From positions 2,544,450 through 2,572,962 of the forward strand of contig BFEA01000116.1 of the NCBI GenBank assembly GCA_003427395.1: a stretch of DNA of 28,513 nucleotides, written 5' to 3'. A program made the translations under genes and the position numbers. Positions 1-8,037 of the stretch are shown piece by piece. The DNA comes from Chara braunii (lineage: Eukaryota > Streptophyta > Charophyceae > Charales > Characeae). Position 1 is the first letter of the stretch, and every line of letters begins with the position of its first letter. The notes below the pieces were generated by a model. That model saw only the letters and a program-made list of their open reading frames with translations, had not been told where the DNA came from and ran no database searches.

Positions 1-260
1 TTCATATAATTTTTTTTCTTTGAAAGGTCAAGAGGCTATCTTTTTCTGATGCATATTTGACAGGCCATGAACCTATTTTTGTTTCGTGATGTTTGATGAA
101 AGGCCAAGAGCCTACTGATTGTTTCTCTTTCAAAATTCAAAGCTTCGTTCATTCTAACGTTTGCCTCTGTTTGTGTAAAAATGTAAAAGGCATCTCCTTG
201 CCTTTTCAGTCTCAGCCTTTGAACTATATTTGTCATGAATGTGTCTATTTGGGAATGACT
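1..260. other. AT-rich DNA without a gene
   Basis: No credible coding sequence. Two related short segments start near 22 and 99 (a GAAAGG..AAGAG..CTA pattern followed by a TGATG..TTTGA pattern), suggesting an old duplication of about 77 bp. Short ORFs on both strands have no recognisable domain and are low-complexity or AT-driven. Confidence 0.5.
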
Positions 261-292
261 TATATAATATATATACATATATATATATATAA
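260..292. repeat. TA-rich microsatellite
   Basis: A run of alternating T and A (TATATA with a few interruptions) directly before the first copy of the 197-bp tandem duplication. A shorter, similar TATATAA/CATATATGA stretch precedes the second copy, so it probably belongs to the repeated unit. Confidence 0.7.
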
Positions 293-643
293 TTCATGGG
301 ATAAGTTCAGATAGAATAGGACGCGGCATGCGTGAAAGATCGTCAGTCGAGTCGACCTGAATTGTAAGTCGGTCCGGGAAATCAGCATCCCAATGTCCAA
401 CACGTAAACGGGTCAGTCTTAGGCGTTCAACCGTGCGCATATTCATCATGTATGTATCGATTTGAAATAACTTTATATAACATATATGATTTATGGGTTA
501 AGTTCAGATATAATAGAATTTGGTATGCGCGAAAGATCGTCAGTCGAGTCGACCTGAATTGTAAGTCGGTCCGAGAGATCAGCGCCCCGATGCCCGACAA
601 GTAAACGGGTCAGTCTTAGGCGTTCAACCGCGCGTATGCCTAT
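261..643. repeat. Two-copy tandem duplication, period about 197 bp
   Basis: Copy 1 runs from about 298 (GGGATAAGTTCAGAT) to 441 and copy 2 from about 495 (GGGTTAAGTTCAGAT) to 640. Both share long identical blocks (for example AAAGATCGTCAGTCGAGTC, and AAACGGGTCAGTCTTAGGCG) and end in GTTCAACCG(T/C)GCG. They differ at scattered positions, so the duplication is real and not very recent. Copy 2 leads directly into the LTR-like segment at 640-945, so this may be a duplicated U3 or terminal part of an LTR. That is inference; no TG/CA terminus was located. Confidence 0.75.
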
Positions 644-945
644 GCTACGGCGATCGAGAAAACGCCCTCGGCCGACCTACCTCTACAAAGGCATGGAAAA
701 ACCTTCGCATGTGGGCCGGCAGCTCAGCAGGGATACGCCTACCAGAGGGTGGTGACAGCCCCTCGGGTAGAGGTAAGTGGTACCTCGCGACATCCCGACC
801 TGTCGTAGGGCGTCGTGAGAGGTATAGCACGCGCGCACGGTCGGAGTGGTGACATGTGGTTCTTCAAAGGTAAAATCCTGCGTGACACGACCGTGAGGTT
901 CAGCGCTCCCCAGCAGAGCGCGGGACCGCCGCGTGCGACAACGTG
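640..945 (+). repeat. LTR-like fragment, diverged inverted copy of 9950-10500
   Basis: Read on the plus strand, this segment aligns with the reverse complement of roughly 9950-10500. Shared blocks include CGAGAAA(A)CGCCCTCGGC, GGGATACGCC(T/C)ACCA, GTGGAGGTAAGT-like and GTAGAGGTAAGT, CCTGTCGTAGG, GAGAGGTAT and TCCTGCGTGAC. Order is conserved and gaps are modest. The pair therefore belongs to one dispersed repeat family in opposite orientation. Short ORFs here are not conserved between the copies. A solo LTR or LTR fragment is the likeliest identity. Confidence 0.6.
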
Positions 946-1781
946 CATGCATGCACGAAGAACACGGAATTACAAGGACTTAGAAGGATGATTAGAGAAG
1001 GAACGCCTACATTCTGCATGGCCCAATCGTGGCGTGGGGGACGTAGCCGCTCTCCACACATCGATCCGATTATTCAGAGCGAGGCTACCAAAACTCAGCG
1101 AAAAGAAAGAGAAGAAGGGCGGGAAAGGCAAAGCTCAAGAAGAAAAGATACAGTTACAATGGCGCCTGCCTTAAGTTACAGTTACACACACGGCTCAAGG
1201 CGCCGACTAATCATAATTCCGTTGCAGCCGCAGGAAGAAGCGCGTAAGCAAAAAGGCGTTGCGCGGCAAAAAGAAAAATCCTAATTACAAAATTCCTAAA
1301 TTTCTATCTAATGCGGAAAAAGCAAAAAGCTCAAACTCCAAAAAGAAAGTCTGAAATTCCGAGAGCCAACGAGGCTCGCCAAGATTCTCAAAGGAAAATT
1401 AAAAAAAAAAGCGACGCAAAATTCTCGCGCGATGTCCGCGCCTAAAAAATTTGAAACCGAAACAAAAGAAACGACGTCAACATTTATTAATCACGCGCAT
1501 GACAACGCGCCGGAGACATAGTCAATCAATCAATCGATCGTCCCGGAACTCACCCGGGCCTGAACCCAACCATCCGAAAAGAACCCGACGCAAAAAGACG
1601 AAGAAGCGAGGACACCGATGCAATTTCCTTCCAATCCCGATCTCCCGTAATTGACCCAATCTTCCCAGCTTAGGACCCCTCATTGCAATCGCGCAGAAAG
1701 TCGCTCGCTACAGAAAGTGGTTCATCACATATGTGACGCCTAGGGGGTTGCAATATTACCGAGCTCCTGCTTGCTTGTTGA
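946..1781. other. Non-coding stretch
   Basis: No domain-bearing ORF on either strand. The plus strand is rich in A and AAG between about 1090 and 1480 (many AAAGAAA/AAGAAGAA runs), which generates lysine/arginine-rich spurious ORFs. A minus-strand purine-rich tract (complement of 1820-1834) lies just beyond the end of element 1 and could be its polypurine tract, but no matching LTR could be found to its left. Confidence 0.45.
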
Positions 1782-1814
1782 CACGTGTCGATCTCTCGAA
1801 TCGATCGACACGTG
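1782..1814. promoter_or_regulatory. Inverted repeat with two CACGTG boxes
   Basis: An 11-bp arm CACGTGTCGAT (1782-1792) is exactly complementary to ATCGACACGTG (1804-1814) with an 11-nt spacer. Each arm holds CACGTG, the G-box/E-box core bound by plant bZIP and bHLH factors and by bHLH factors in other eukaryotes. It lies about 160 bp beyond the last ORF of element 1, where an LTR U3 could lie. Regulatory function is inference; the arms and cores are seen directly. Confidence 0.4.
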
Positions 1815-1974
1815 GAGCTTTCCTTTTGTGCCTCTTACCATTCGAATGAGTGTAGACGTCGTCCAGTGTGGCAAACACAGCTCCAACTACTTATTCCTCA
1901 GGAACGGCCATTGACAATCCAAGGAGGGGATTACAGGTGTCGATGCAGCGACACGCGCACCAATAGACCAATCA

Positions 1975-3498
1975 TCAGTGTTCAGTGGGGAGAGGGAAGG
2001 GAAGACGATACATGGGAGCATGAGGAGCGGGCGGGTTAATCGGGAGAGGGGGCAGGAAACTATCCAACCTCGCCACCGTTTCCGGGAGTTCTTGATATCG
2101 AACGATCTGGTGGAAATGGGGGAAGCGATTACCACTATGGGGAAGGGAAGCAAGATAGTCTGGGTACAGGGTGGTGAAAGTGCGGAAGAGGGCCGCGCGG
2201 AAATGGTCGTAGTTTTCACATGAGGGGATAGTCCCCGTGATCATGCAGTAAACTTCGACCATATTGTGGCCTCGCCACGCGGCGCTCAGGAGAAGGACAT
2301 GGAGGTAGAAGTCGGGGACGGCGCACCGGGTTGAAGGGTGGGGATGAATTGTGACAATAAGATGGGTGACGTAGAAGAAGTGAAAGGTGTCGAAGGGGAA
2401 GGGATTGCGGGGAAAGATAACGCGGGTAGTAGCTTGGCGGAGGGTGAGATGGTCAAGGGGACAGCGGGATAACGACCGGGGACGAAGCCCGATGCCCCGC
2501 ATCAGTACGGGCTCAAACTGGTGGACGGTTGGTGGTGGAGGGGGACTTCGTCGTCGCCTTGCCGGTGCGGTCGAAGTCTCGGCAGCGGGGTCCCCATCCT
2601 CGGGCTTAGGCGGCTTTGGATCTCGCCCTGGGTCGTCGGTGGTCGGCGGACCTGCGGCGCTGGCAGACTCCAGCTGTCGCTTTCCGGCTGCGATCTCCTC
2701 TCTCTTCTGCGCTTGGGCCTGTGCTTGAGCCTCTGTACGCACCTCCTCCTCAAATCCTTCCCACTTTGACTCTTCTAGCTCCTCCTGATCTTCTTCTTCT
2801 TCCTCCTCTTCCTCCTCTTCCTCCTCTGGGCTTTGTTCCCCTTCGCTGTGCTCACTGTAACTCCCCTCTTCGGGAGTTTCTTCCTCGTCGGCCTCCTCTT
2901 CTTCTTCTTCTTCTGCTTCTGCTTCTTCTTCTGCCTCTATTGCCTCGTCCTCGGTCGCCGTTCGATCCCGGAAGTAGGCGGGATTGATGATCTCTCGTGG
3001 GCTCAGATAATCCCGCCGCGATGGCTGGTTGCGGTTGTTTCCCGGCTCCTCCAGGCACGCTGACCACTGAAGATACGGCGCCAAGGTCCACGTGAGAACG
3101 TGCGAGACCGGGTTCTCGTCACTTTGCGAGACGATCTCCAGGGGAAGATCGTCGGCTAGTTGTGCAAGTGGGACCTGGCGATGGCTGGGCCGCACCGATC
3201 CGAACAGGAATCCAAGAAGATCGCCCTCCACGTCTGTTCGTCGGGCCTGGATAATCAGCCACTCCAAGTACTCGCTCCACTCGCGATGGTCTCCGTCCCT
3301 TGCCCACGTGATTCGAACCCCAACCAGGCACACCGACAGCTCGACGAAGTGCTTGCGCCAAAGTCTCCACTGCCCCGGATCGAGAAGAGGGACTGCGAGC
3401 GGCTCTAGGAGAAAGGAGAGACGAGGGTGGAGACTAGATTGCCAGAAGGTGGGAAAAAGAGATGGGAGGGCAAAAGTGGAGAGTTGGGAGTGGTTCAT
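1975..3498 (-). CDS. Element 1 ORF4: acidic protein of unknown function
   Basis: An uninterrupted ORF of about 507 residues from the ATG at 3498-3496. The frame stays open further upstream, but the ATG is chosen because it overlaps the ORF3 stop as ATGA. The N-terminal 180 residues are mixed hydrophobic/tryptophan-rich and look globular (WRLWRKHFVELSV). Roughly residues 180-255 are almost pure Glu/Asp with a short QAQAQAQA run, then a proline/arginine-rich linker, then a second hydrophobic-aromatic region near the C-terminus (FHFFYVTHLIVTIH, FRAALFRTFTTLYPDYLASL). No signal peptide or clear membrane helix is evident, so there is no support for an envelope protein. It lies downstream of integrase in the same orientation, and its intact frame contrasts with the broken gag-pol. 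I do not recognise the family. Confidence 0.6.
   Translation of the reverse strand: MNHSQLSTFALPSLFPTFWQSSLHPRLSFLLEPLAVPLLDPGQWRLWRKHFVELSVCLVGVRITWARDGDHREWSEYLEWLIIQARRTDVEGDLLGFLFGSVRPSHRQVPLAQLADDLPLEIVSQSDENPVSHVLTWTLAPYLQWSACLEEPGNNRNQPSRRDYLSPREIINPAYFRDRTATEDEAIEAEEEAEAEEEEEEEADEEETPEEGSYSEHSEGEQSPEEEEEEEEEEEEDQEELEESKWEGFEEEVRTEAQAQAQAQKREEIAAGKRQLESASAAGPPTTDDPGRDPKPPKPEDGDPAAETSTAPARRRRSPPPPPTVHQFEPVLMRGIGLRPRSLSRCPLDHLTLRQATTRVIFPRNPFPFDTFHFFYVTHLIVTIHPHPSTRCAVPDFYLHVLLLSAAWRGHNMVEVYCMITGTIPSCENYDHFRAALFRTFTTLYPDYLASLPHSGNRFPHFHQIVRYQELPETVARLDSFLPPLPINPPAPHAPMYRLPFPLPTEH
2777..2945. repeat. CTT/CCT trinucleotide-rich tract inside ORF4
   Basis: Plus-strand runs of CTT, CCT and TCC encode the poly-acidic region of ORF4 on the minus strand (GAA/GAG codons). 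There are two dense blocks, about 2778-2826 and 2893-2945, separated by a less regular 65 bp. Trinucleotide slippage would keep the frame, which fits the uninterrupted ORF. Confidence 0.7.
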
Positions 3499-3977
3499 CG
3501 GGGAGGCTGAAAGGGGATGAGTTCTGGCAGCACCACCGCTGGCTCGTGCTGGAACGCCCGGATCCCTCCAAGCTCGACGTCGTCCGTGGGGAAAAGATTC
3601 TCCCCGAGGCGCGTAAGAGAGCGGTTCCACTCCCCGGCCAGTTGCTGCGCCCACTTTCTCAGTTGCGTCCGAATGGCTGTATGTCGGAGCGCATTGACCG
3701 TGCTGATGTCACCGCTGAAACCGACGACCGTAGACACGTGGCTGATTCCTGGAGCTGATCGCCGATGGACAGCCACCGCTTCTGCCAGTATCACTGCCTG
3801 CGGACTGCCTGCGAATCGGAACTTCGCCACTGCATACACCCCTAAAGTGCAGAAGAACTGCGCTAGCCGTAGAAGATCCTGATTGAGTCGTGGATGGCAT
3901 ACCTGCCGAATCGCCGAGATGTAACCCCGTGGCGTTAAGAGATGGTCGTCGAGGGCTCGCTCTGTGAAAAAGCTCAT
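3495..3977 (-). CDS. Element 1 ORF3: unknown protein after integrase
   Basis: About 160 residues from the ATG at 3977-3975 (MSFFTERALDDHLLTP) to TGA at 3497-3495. The frame is continuous with the integrase C-terminal domain upstream, with no stop between, so it may be the tail of the Pol polyprotein, be released from it, or start independently at this ATG. The sequence looks globular, with alternating hydrophobic stretches (LLRLAQFFCTLGVYAVAKF; ILAEAVAVHRR) and a basic, aromatic segment (IRTQLRKWAQQLAGEWNRSL). No catalytic motif is recognised. Its stop overlaps the ORF4 start by ATGA, which suggests that the two extra products may be made together. Confidence 0.5.
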   Translation of the reverse strand: MSFFTERALDDHLLTPRGYISAIRQVCHPRLNQDLLRLAQFFCTLGVYAVAKFRFAGSPQAVILAEAVAVHRRSAPGISHVSTVVGFSGDISTVNALRHTAIRTQLRKWAQQLAGEWNRSLTRLGENLFPTDDVELGGIRAFQHEPAVVLPELIPFQPPR

Positions 3978-3998
3978 GGCGATAGTGACGGGGACGGG

Positions 3999-4022
3999 GT
4001 TCACGCAGTTCGGTTCGAGCTC
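3999..4022 (-). repeat. 24-bp direct repeat, copy 2
   Basis: Identical over 24 bases to 4212-4235 (core GTTCACGCAGTTCGGTTC on the plus strand). The offset is 213 bp, a multiple of three, so both copies encode the same octapeptide ELEPNCVN in the same frame. This copy sits just upstream of the ORF3 ATG. Confidence 0.85.
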
Positions 4023-4211
4023 TGTATATGGGAAAGAACGAGATGAAGAAGGACAGATAGGTGATAAGCGGTCGTCGTCCTCTTCCGCAGCGGAGGAGGA
4101 ATCAGATGAAGGCGAAGATGGGGAGGAAGGAAGGGGACGTAGGTAGGACACGTGGCGGATGATCGGACGAGCCGATCGGCTGCCGGAGACCTCAGGCGCA
4201 AGCCGCATGGT

Positions 4212-4235
4212 GTTCACGCAGTTCGGTTCGAGCTC
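4212..4235 (-). repeat. 24-bp direct repeat, copy 1
   Basis: Identical to 3999-4022. This copy lies inside the integrase C-terminal domain, right after the FRVIE strand, where related domains normally carry variable sequence before the final H-x-x-x-LRP segment. Confidence 0.85.
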
Positions 4236-4379
4236 AATCACGCGGAATCGCCCGAAGAATCGTGGCGCTAGCTTACCCTGACGAGCACATTTCCTTACCT
4301 GCACGATGTCCCCCAATTTGTACTGGGGCCGTGGACCTGCGTTCCCGTTCCGGGCCTCGTAGCTTCGGACCTGGCGGCC

Positions 4380-5561
4380 TTAGGCCAACTCGATCATTTT
4401 CTGGCGTTTTCGGGCTAGCCTGGGGAGGGACCGATCCATTAGCTCTAAGTGTCGCTTGTCCTTCTCCCGAACCGTGGCCCTTGTGGTCCGTCGGTTCAGC
4501 GTTGATTCATGAGGGAGGCTCGGTATGGAAACGCAAGCGACGCTATTGGTCCTCAGCTGGAAGGGGCTCAAGCTCGTTGATTCGTGGGGCGTTCCGCGAT
4601 GGACCGCCAAGATGTGATCTACGATATCGGGCCAGGGCCTGGGGTCCCGTGCCGCGATATTGCGTCGTAGCGCAGTCTTTATCACCCTATTCGCGTTTTC
4701 TACCAGCCCATTGGATTGTGACATGTGCGGTGCGGTATTCCGCACAGCGACACCATGTATGACCAGGTTCCTTAATACTTCCCCTCTGAATTCTGCCCCG
4801 TTATCGGTCAGGATTTCTTCCGTATCCTGGTGCATCCCGAGAAAACGGTTAACATACCGCGCGATTTCGGCGGCTTGCCGCGAGCGACATGGGTAGGCCT
4901 CGATCCATTTCGAAAAGTGGTCGACAAATACCAACAGGACTGAATATTCACATCTATTAGGACCCGGGGGTACCACGATATCGGTAGTATCCATACTCAC
5001 CCTTTGAAAAGGCCGCTCAACTATCGTTGGTACTATCGATCTTGGCGCCTGGATCGGCGCCTTGTCAGCAACGCAAACTTGACAGTTTGCGACGATGAAT
5101 TTCATATCGTCCCGAATATTGGACAAGTACCACTCATTTTTGTCGATTGCCGACTCCGTGATCCGTACGGCAAAATGGGCTGCCGTTTCCTCGTGTGCTG
5201 TCTTCACCCAGTCATACCTCATGAACGGGTGCGGTACAACCATCCAAATCACACTGCCGTTCGTTTTCCATTTTTCTAACCTACCCTCGACCCATCGATA
5301 ATCCCGAGCCCTTTCATTAGCCCTCCTCCGATCTTCCTTGGTGAAATCCTGGAGGGGGTTACCCACTAAGGTGGCAATCAAAGCGATATTGGTCCATACT
5401 TCGGCCCTTCTAAACTTCCTGGTCTTCTCCAATCCTTCTGACGTGGCATCCAAAAAGCGAGCCTCGGTCGGGATCTTGTCAACCCGACACAAGAGGCACA
5501 GCCACGGCTTGCTTTCGTTTCTGTATTGGATGCACGAGCCGTGGGCTTGTGCGACGTACTG
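4380..5561 (-). pseudogene. Element 1 integrase (zinc-binding and catalytic core)
   Basis: Zinc-binding HHCC: H and H in AHEETAAHF (about 5195-5175), then C and C in NCQVC (about 5082). Catalytic triad: D in SMDTTDIV (about 4990), D in LTDNGAEF (about 4804), E in NGLVENAN (about 4699). The second D and the E are 34 residues apart rather than the usual 35; the shortfall lies near the HMSQSNG segment, where HPQ.NG is typical. The residues are otherwise complete. It is in the same frame as RNase H upstream, cut off by TGA at 5562-5564 and ended by TAA at 4380-4382. A cysteine pair (CLLC, just after the upstream TGA) may pair with CYFC at the end of the RNase H piece as an extra metal site; that is inference. 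Enzyme role: insertion of element cDNA into host DNA. Confidence 0.85.
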
Positions 5562-6390
5562 TCAACAATCTACCCATTCCGCATAGCCTTCCCCATTAGG
5601 ACGCATGGAGACCGAATATACGGGGGAAATGGCTTCGCAAAAATAGCAAACTTTATCAGGCAGGGAGAGAAGAGATGAAGAGGAGAGGGGAGAAAGAGGG
5701 GTTACGGGATTACCTTTGTCACGCATTGCCACCAGTCGCTTCTTGCCACGTGGGAGAACTGCCACTTGTCCGTACTTAGGCCCGTTCGCCGGTTCTGACT
5801 CCTTCCACGGAGTGATTTCCTCGCCCTTGGGTACTTTGGCAGGTCGATGCAGACGCGTCAGTCCGTCCGCGTTGTCGTGTCTCTCCGTCTTTCGATGGAT
5901 GATGTCGAAGTCGTATTCCTGTAGGCGCACCGCCCAACGTCCAATCATGCCCGTGTAATTAGTGAGCTTCTTCAAGGCCAGCAGAGGCTCATGATCCGTC
6001 ACGACGCGGAACTTCTGTCCGTAGAGATACAGATGGAAGTGTTGGATTTCCCAGACTACTGCATAGCATTCGCCTTGGGGTGCCGAGTCATTCCTCCGTT
6101 CGTCTGGCACCGTTCGCGACGCGTACTCGATGACGTGTTCCCGACCATTGTTCCCCTTCTGCGCCAAAATAGCGGAAATAGCCTCCGGTTGCCAGTCCGT
6201 GATGAGAATGAACTGTTTCGAGGGGTCCGGTCGAATCAAAATAGGTGTCGTCGCCAGAGCATCTTTGAGGGTCGCGAAGGCCTGCCCGCACTCCGCGTCT
6301 CAACTGAGAGGCTGGTCCTTTCGTAACAGGTTCGTTATTGGTCGTGCAATCGCGGCGAAGCCTTTGATGAAACGACGATAGTACGATGTC
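5562..6390 (-). pseudogene. Element 1 RT C-terminal remnant and RNase H
   Basis: Immediately after the deletion junction the frame reads TSYYRRFIKGFAAIARPIT, the conserved RT thumb/connection block of Gypsy Pol, then hits TGA at 6300-6302 where a Trp codon is expected (WD...AF..LK context). RNase H follows: D in ILITDWQPEA (about 6197), E in PQGECYAVV (about 6071), D in VTDHEPLLALKKL (about 5996), and D in HDNADGLTRL (about 5867), so all four active-site acids are present. A proline/serine-rich spacer and a CYFC pair follow before TGA at 5562-5564. RNase H normally degrades the RNA of the RNA-DNA hybrid. Confidence 0.85.
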
Positions 6391-8037
6391 AGGTTCGATC
6401 CAACCGCTGGTTTCAAATTCCCGGATTCGTTCGAGGGCCTTTTTTCGTTCTATCAGGGAATACCGGTAAGGCTTGCAGTGAATTGGGGAATAATTTCCCG
6501 TCTGAATTTCGTGTTGAATGACCAATGACAAGCCGATGTCAGTGTCCGTCACACTAATCGCTCCCTGATATTCCGTCAGGATGTCCGCAATCAAACGATG
6601 AATCTCATCAGGTACGTATTGTGGAACGTGTAATTCGTAAGGCTGATCCCAGATCCGTATGTCGATCTGCTTCGTATGCACTTGTTTCGCCACATCGGGT
6701 GGTGGCGCAGAGATAAATGAATGGTCCGATCGCCAGGAAAACACTGTGGTCATCATCTGAGTGTCTTCCTCGCGGATGGCCACGTGTCCTTCCGGGGTGA
6801 TTGCATCACAAATATGATCTTGCCATGGTACGGTTTTAGTCACAATCTTAACTCCGAGTTCCTCTGATTCAGCCTCGAAACGCCCAGGGGATTCCAAAGA
6901 ACTGGCTTCCGCCCCCAAGCGTAATAGTCGTACTTCTTTTGCGGGTGACAGCAAGGATCGTGGTAGGCCCCTGATGTCGCAAAAAGCTCGCTTATCGTTA
7001 TATCGTGAGAGAAGAGGAGTCGCTTCTTCGTACAGGGTTCGAGGGGGTTCCAAAGAGTCGACCATCCTTGAGATCTGTACGAGGGGTTCACCCATAATCA
7101 TTGCCTGGGTCCTTTGTTCCTTCTGAGTAGTTAGATGCATCGTTCTTGCGATCGTTCTGGGTGGCGGGTAGTACACACGCTGTCGTGCTAGTCTTAGAAT
7201 TTCCGGATCATTTTCGTCACTGCTATCCGCATCCTTCGATGATGGCTCATCATCTGCGGAGTTTTCCCATGTGATCATGCGAAGAGTTCCCGCTATCATC
7301 GGAGAAACTCGCGGGACTGCGTTGATGGTAGTACGAAGAGTCAGTCTCATAGGTACAGCATAGGGTTTTCCTCCCGTGTTTCGGAGGATGATTGACCGTC
7401 GCTCGAAATCTATGTTTGCTAGTAATGCCACAAGAGCACGAAGACCGAAAAGGACATCGTAGGTATTTACATCCAATACCACGACATCCCCCAAGGCGTG
7501 CACCTTTCCTAGTCGGAAAGCGACGTTGGTCATCCGTCCCACTGTTTTGATCTTTTCTTCGTCTACCGAAACGAGCTGATCCTTTTCCGTAAGCATGTTT
7601 AGATAGTTTCTCCTACCTTCCCTCTCAACTACTCGCAGGGAAATAGCCAGGAAAGCAGCTCTTGAATCAATGATTGCATTGTACGGAATTCCCCATATTT
7701 CAATATCGCATTTCGCAAATTTCCAAGGGATGGGTTTAATCCGTAGGAAATGATCGTCTTTCTGAATTAGTCCTACCCGTATTGGATCCGACGTGCCAAC
7801 CGTATTTTCATCTGGCGTGGGGCCTTTAGCCTTTACGTTCGGTGTTCGAGCGAGGGCGAATCGTTTTCGATTCGCCTTACTGTGTTGTAACATTCGCTCA
7901 TTAGCCTGTTCAGAAATCGAGAGCAGATGGCCAATCGGAAGTGGAATCCGATGGTCCAAAGCTCGGATGATATTCAGCACATCGATTTCCCCAGTGACGA
8001 AGGTGGGTCCTCCCGACTCCATCTCTCTTGGAGAAGG
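6391..8037 (-). pseudogene. Element 1 protease and N-terminal RT fragment
   Basis: The frame opens after the TGA at 8038-8040 and has an ATG at 8022. The retropepsin-like domain has its active site at about 7668-7660 as IIDSRAAFLAIS: the catalytic triad reads D-S-R instead of D-S/T-G, a single G-to-A type change expected to kill activity. The second half of the fold is visible (YDVLFGLRALVALLANIDF). The RT start is HEIQTGNYSPIHCKPYRYS ... GWIEP (about 6525-6400), and at about 6390 it jumps into the thumb region, so the fingers/palm with the YxDD motif are absent. Downstream of the junction this frame is nonsense to about 6088. Confidence 0.85.

Larger units (their letters stand above)
3978..4379 (-). 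pseudogene. Element 1 integrase C-terminal domain and Ser/acidic linker
   Basis: The frame is the same as the integrase core but lies after the TAA at 4380-4382. It reads into a GPY/F-like fold: a lead of YKLGDIVQVRK type, then KLAPRFFGRFRVIE, and ends near IRHVSYLRPLP, matching the usual GD.V.VR / L.P.W.GPF.V / H...LRP layout of Ty3/Gypsy integrases. A 24-bp unit encoding ELEPNCVN sits where the strand after FRVIE would normally continue. It is followed by a serine/acidic linker and a second identical ELEPNCVN before ORF3. There is no chromodomain. Confidence 0.7.

Noticed and set aside
943-1654. Plus-strand Lys/Arg-rich ORFs
   Set aside because: Driven by A/AAG-rich composition, no domain, no continuity between them.
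1975-3498. ORF4 as a retroviral-type envelope
   Set aside because: No signal peptide, no credible transmembrane anchor, no paired cysteines or glycosylation-rich ectodomain; a poly-acidic centre instead.
4212-4235. tRNA B-box resemblance (GGTTCGAG) in the 24-bp repeat
   Set aside because: No A box at proper distance and no cloverleaf; both copies lie inside a coding frame.
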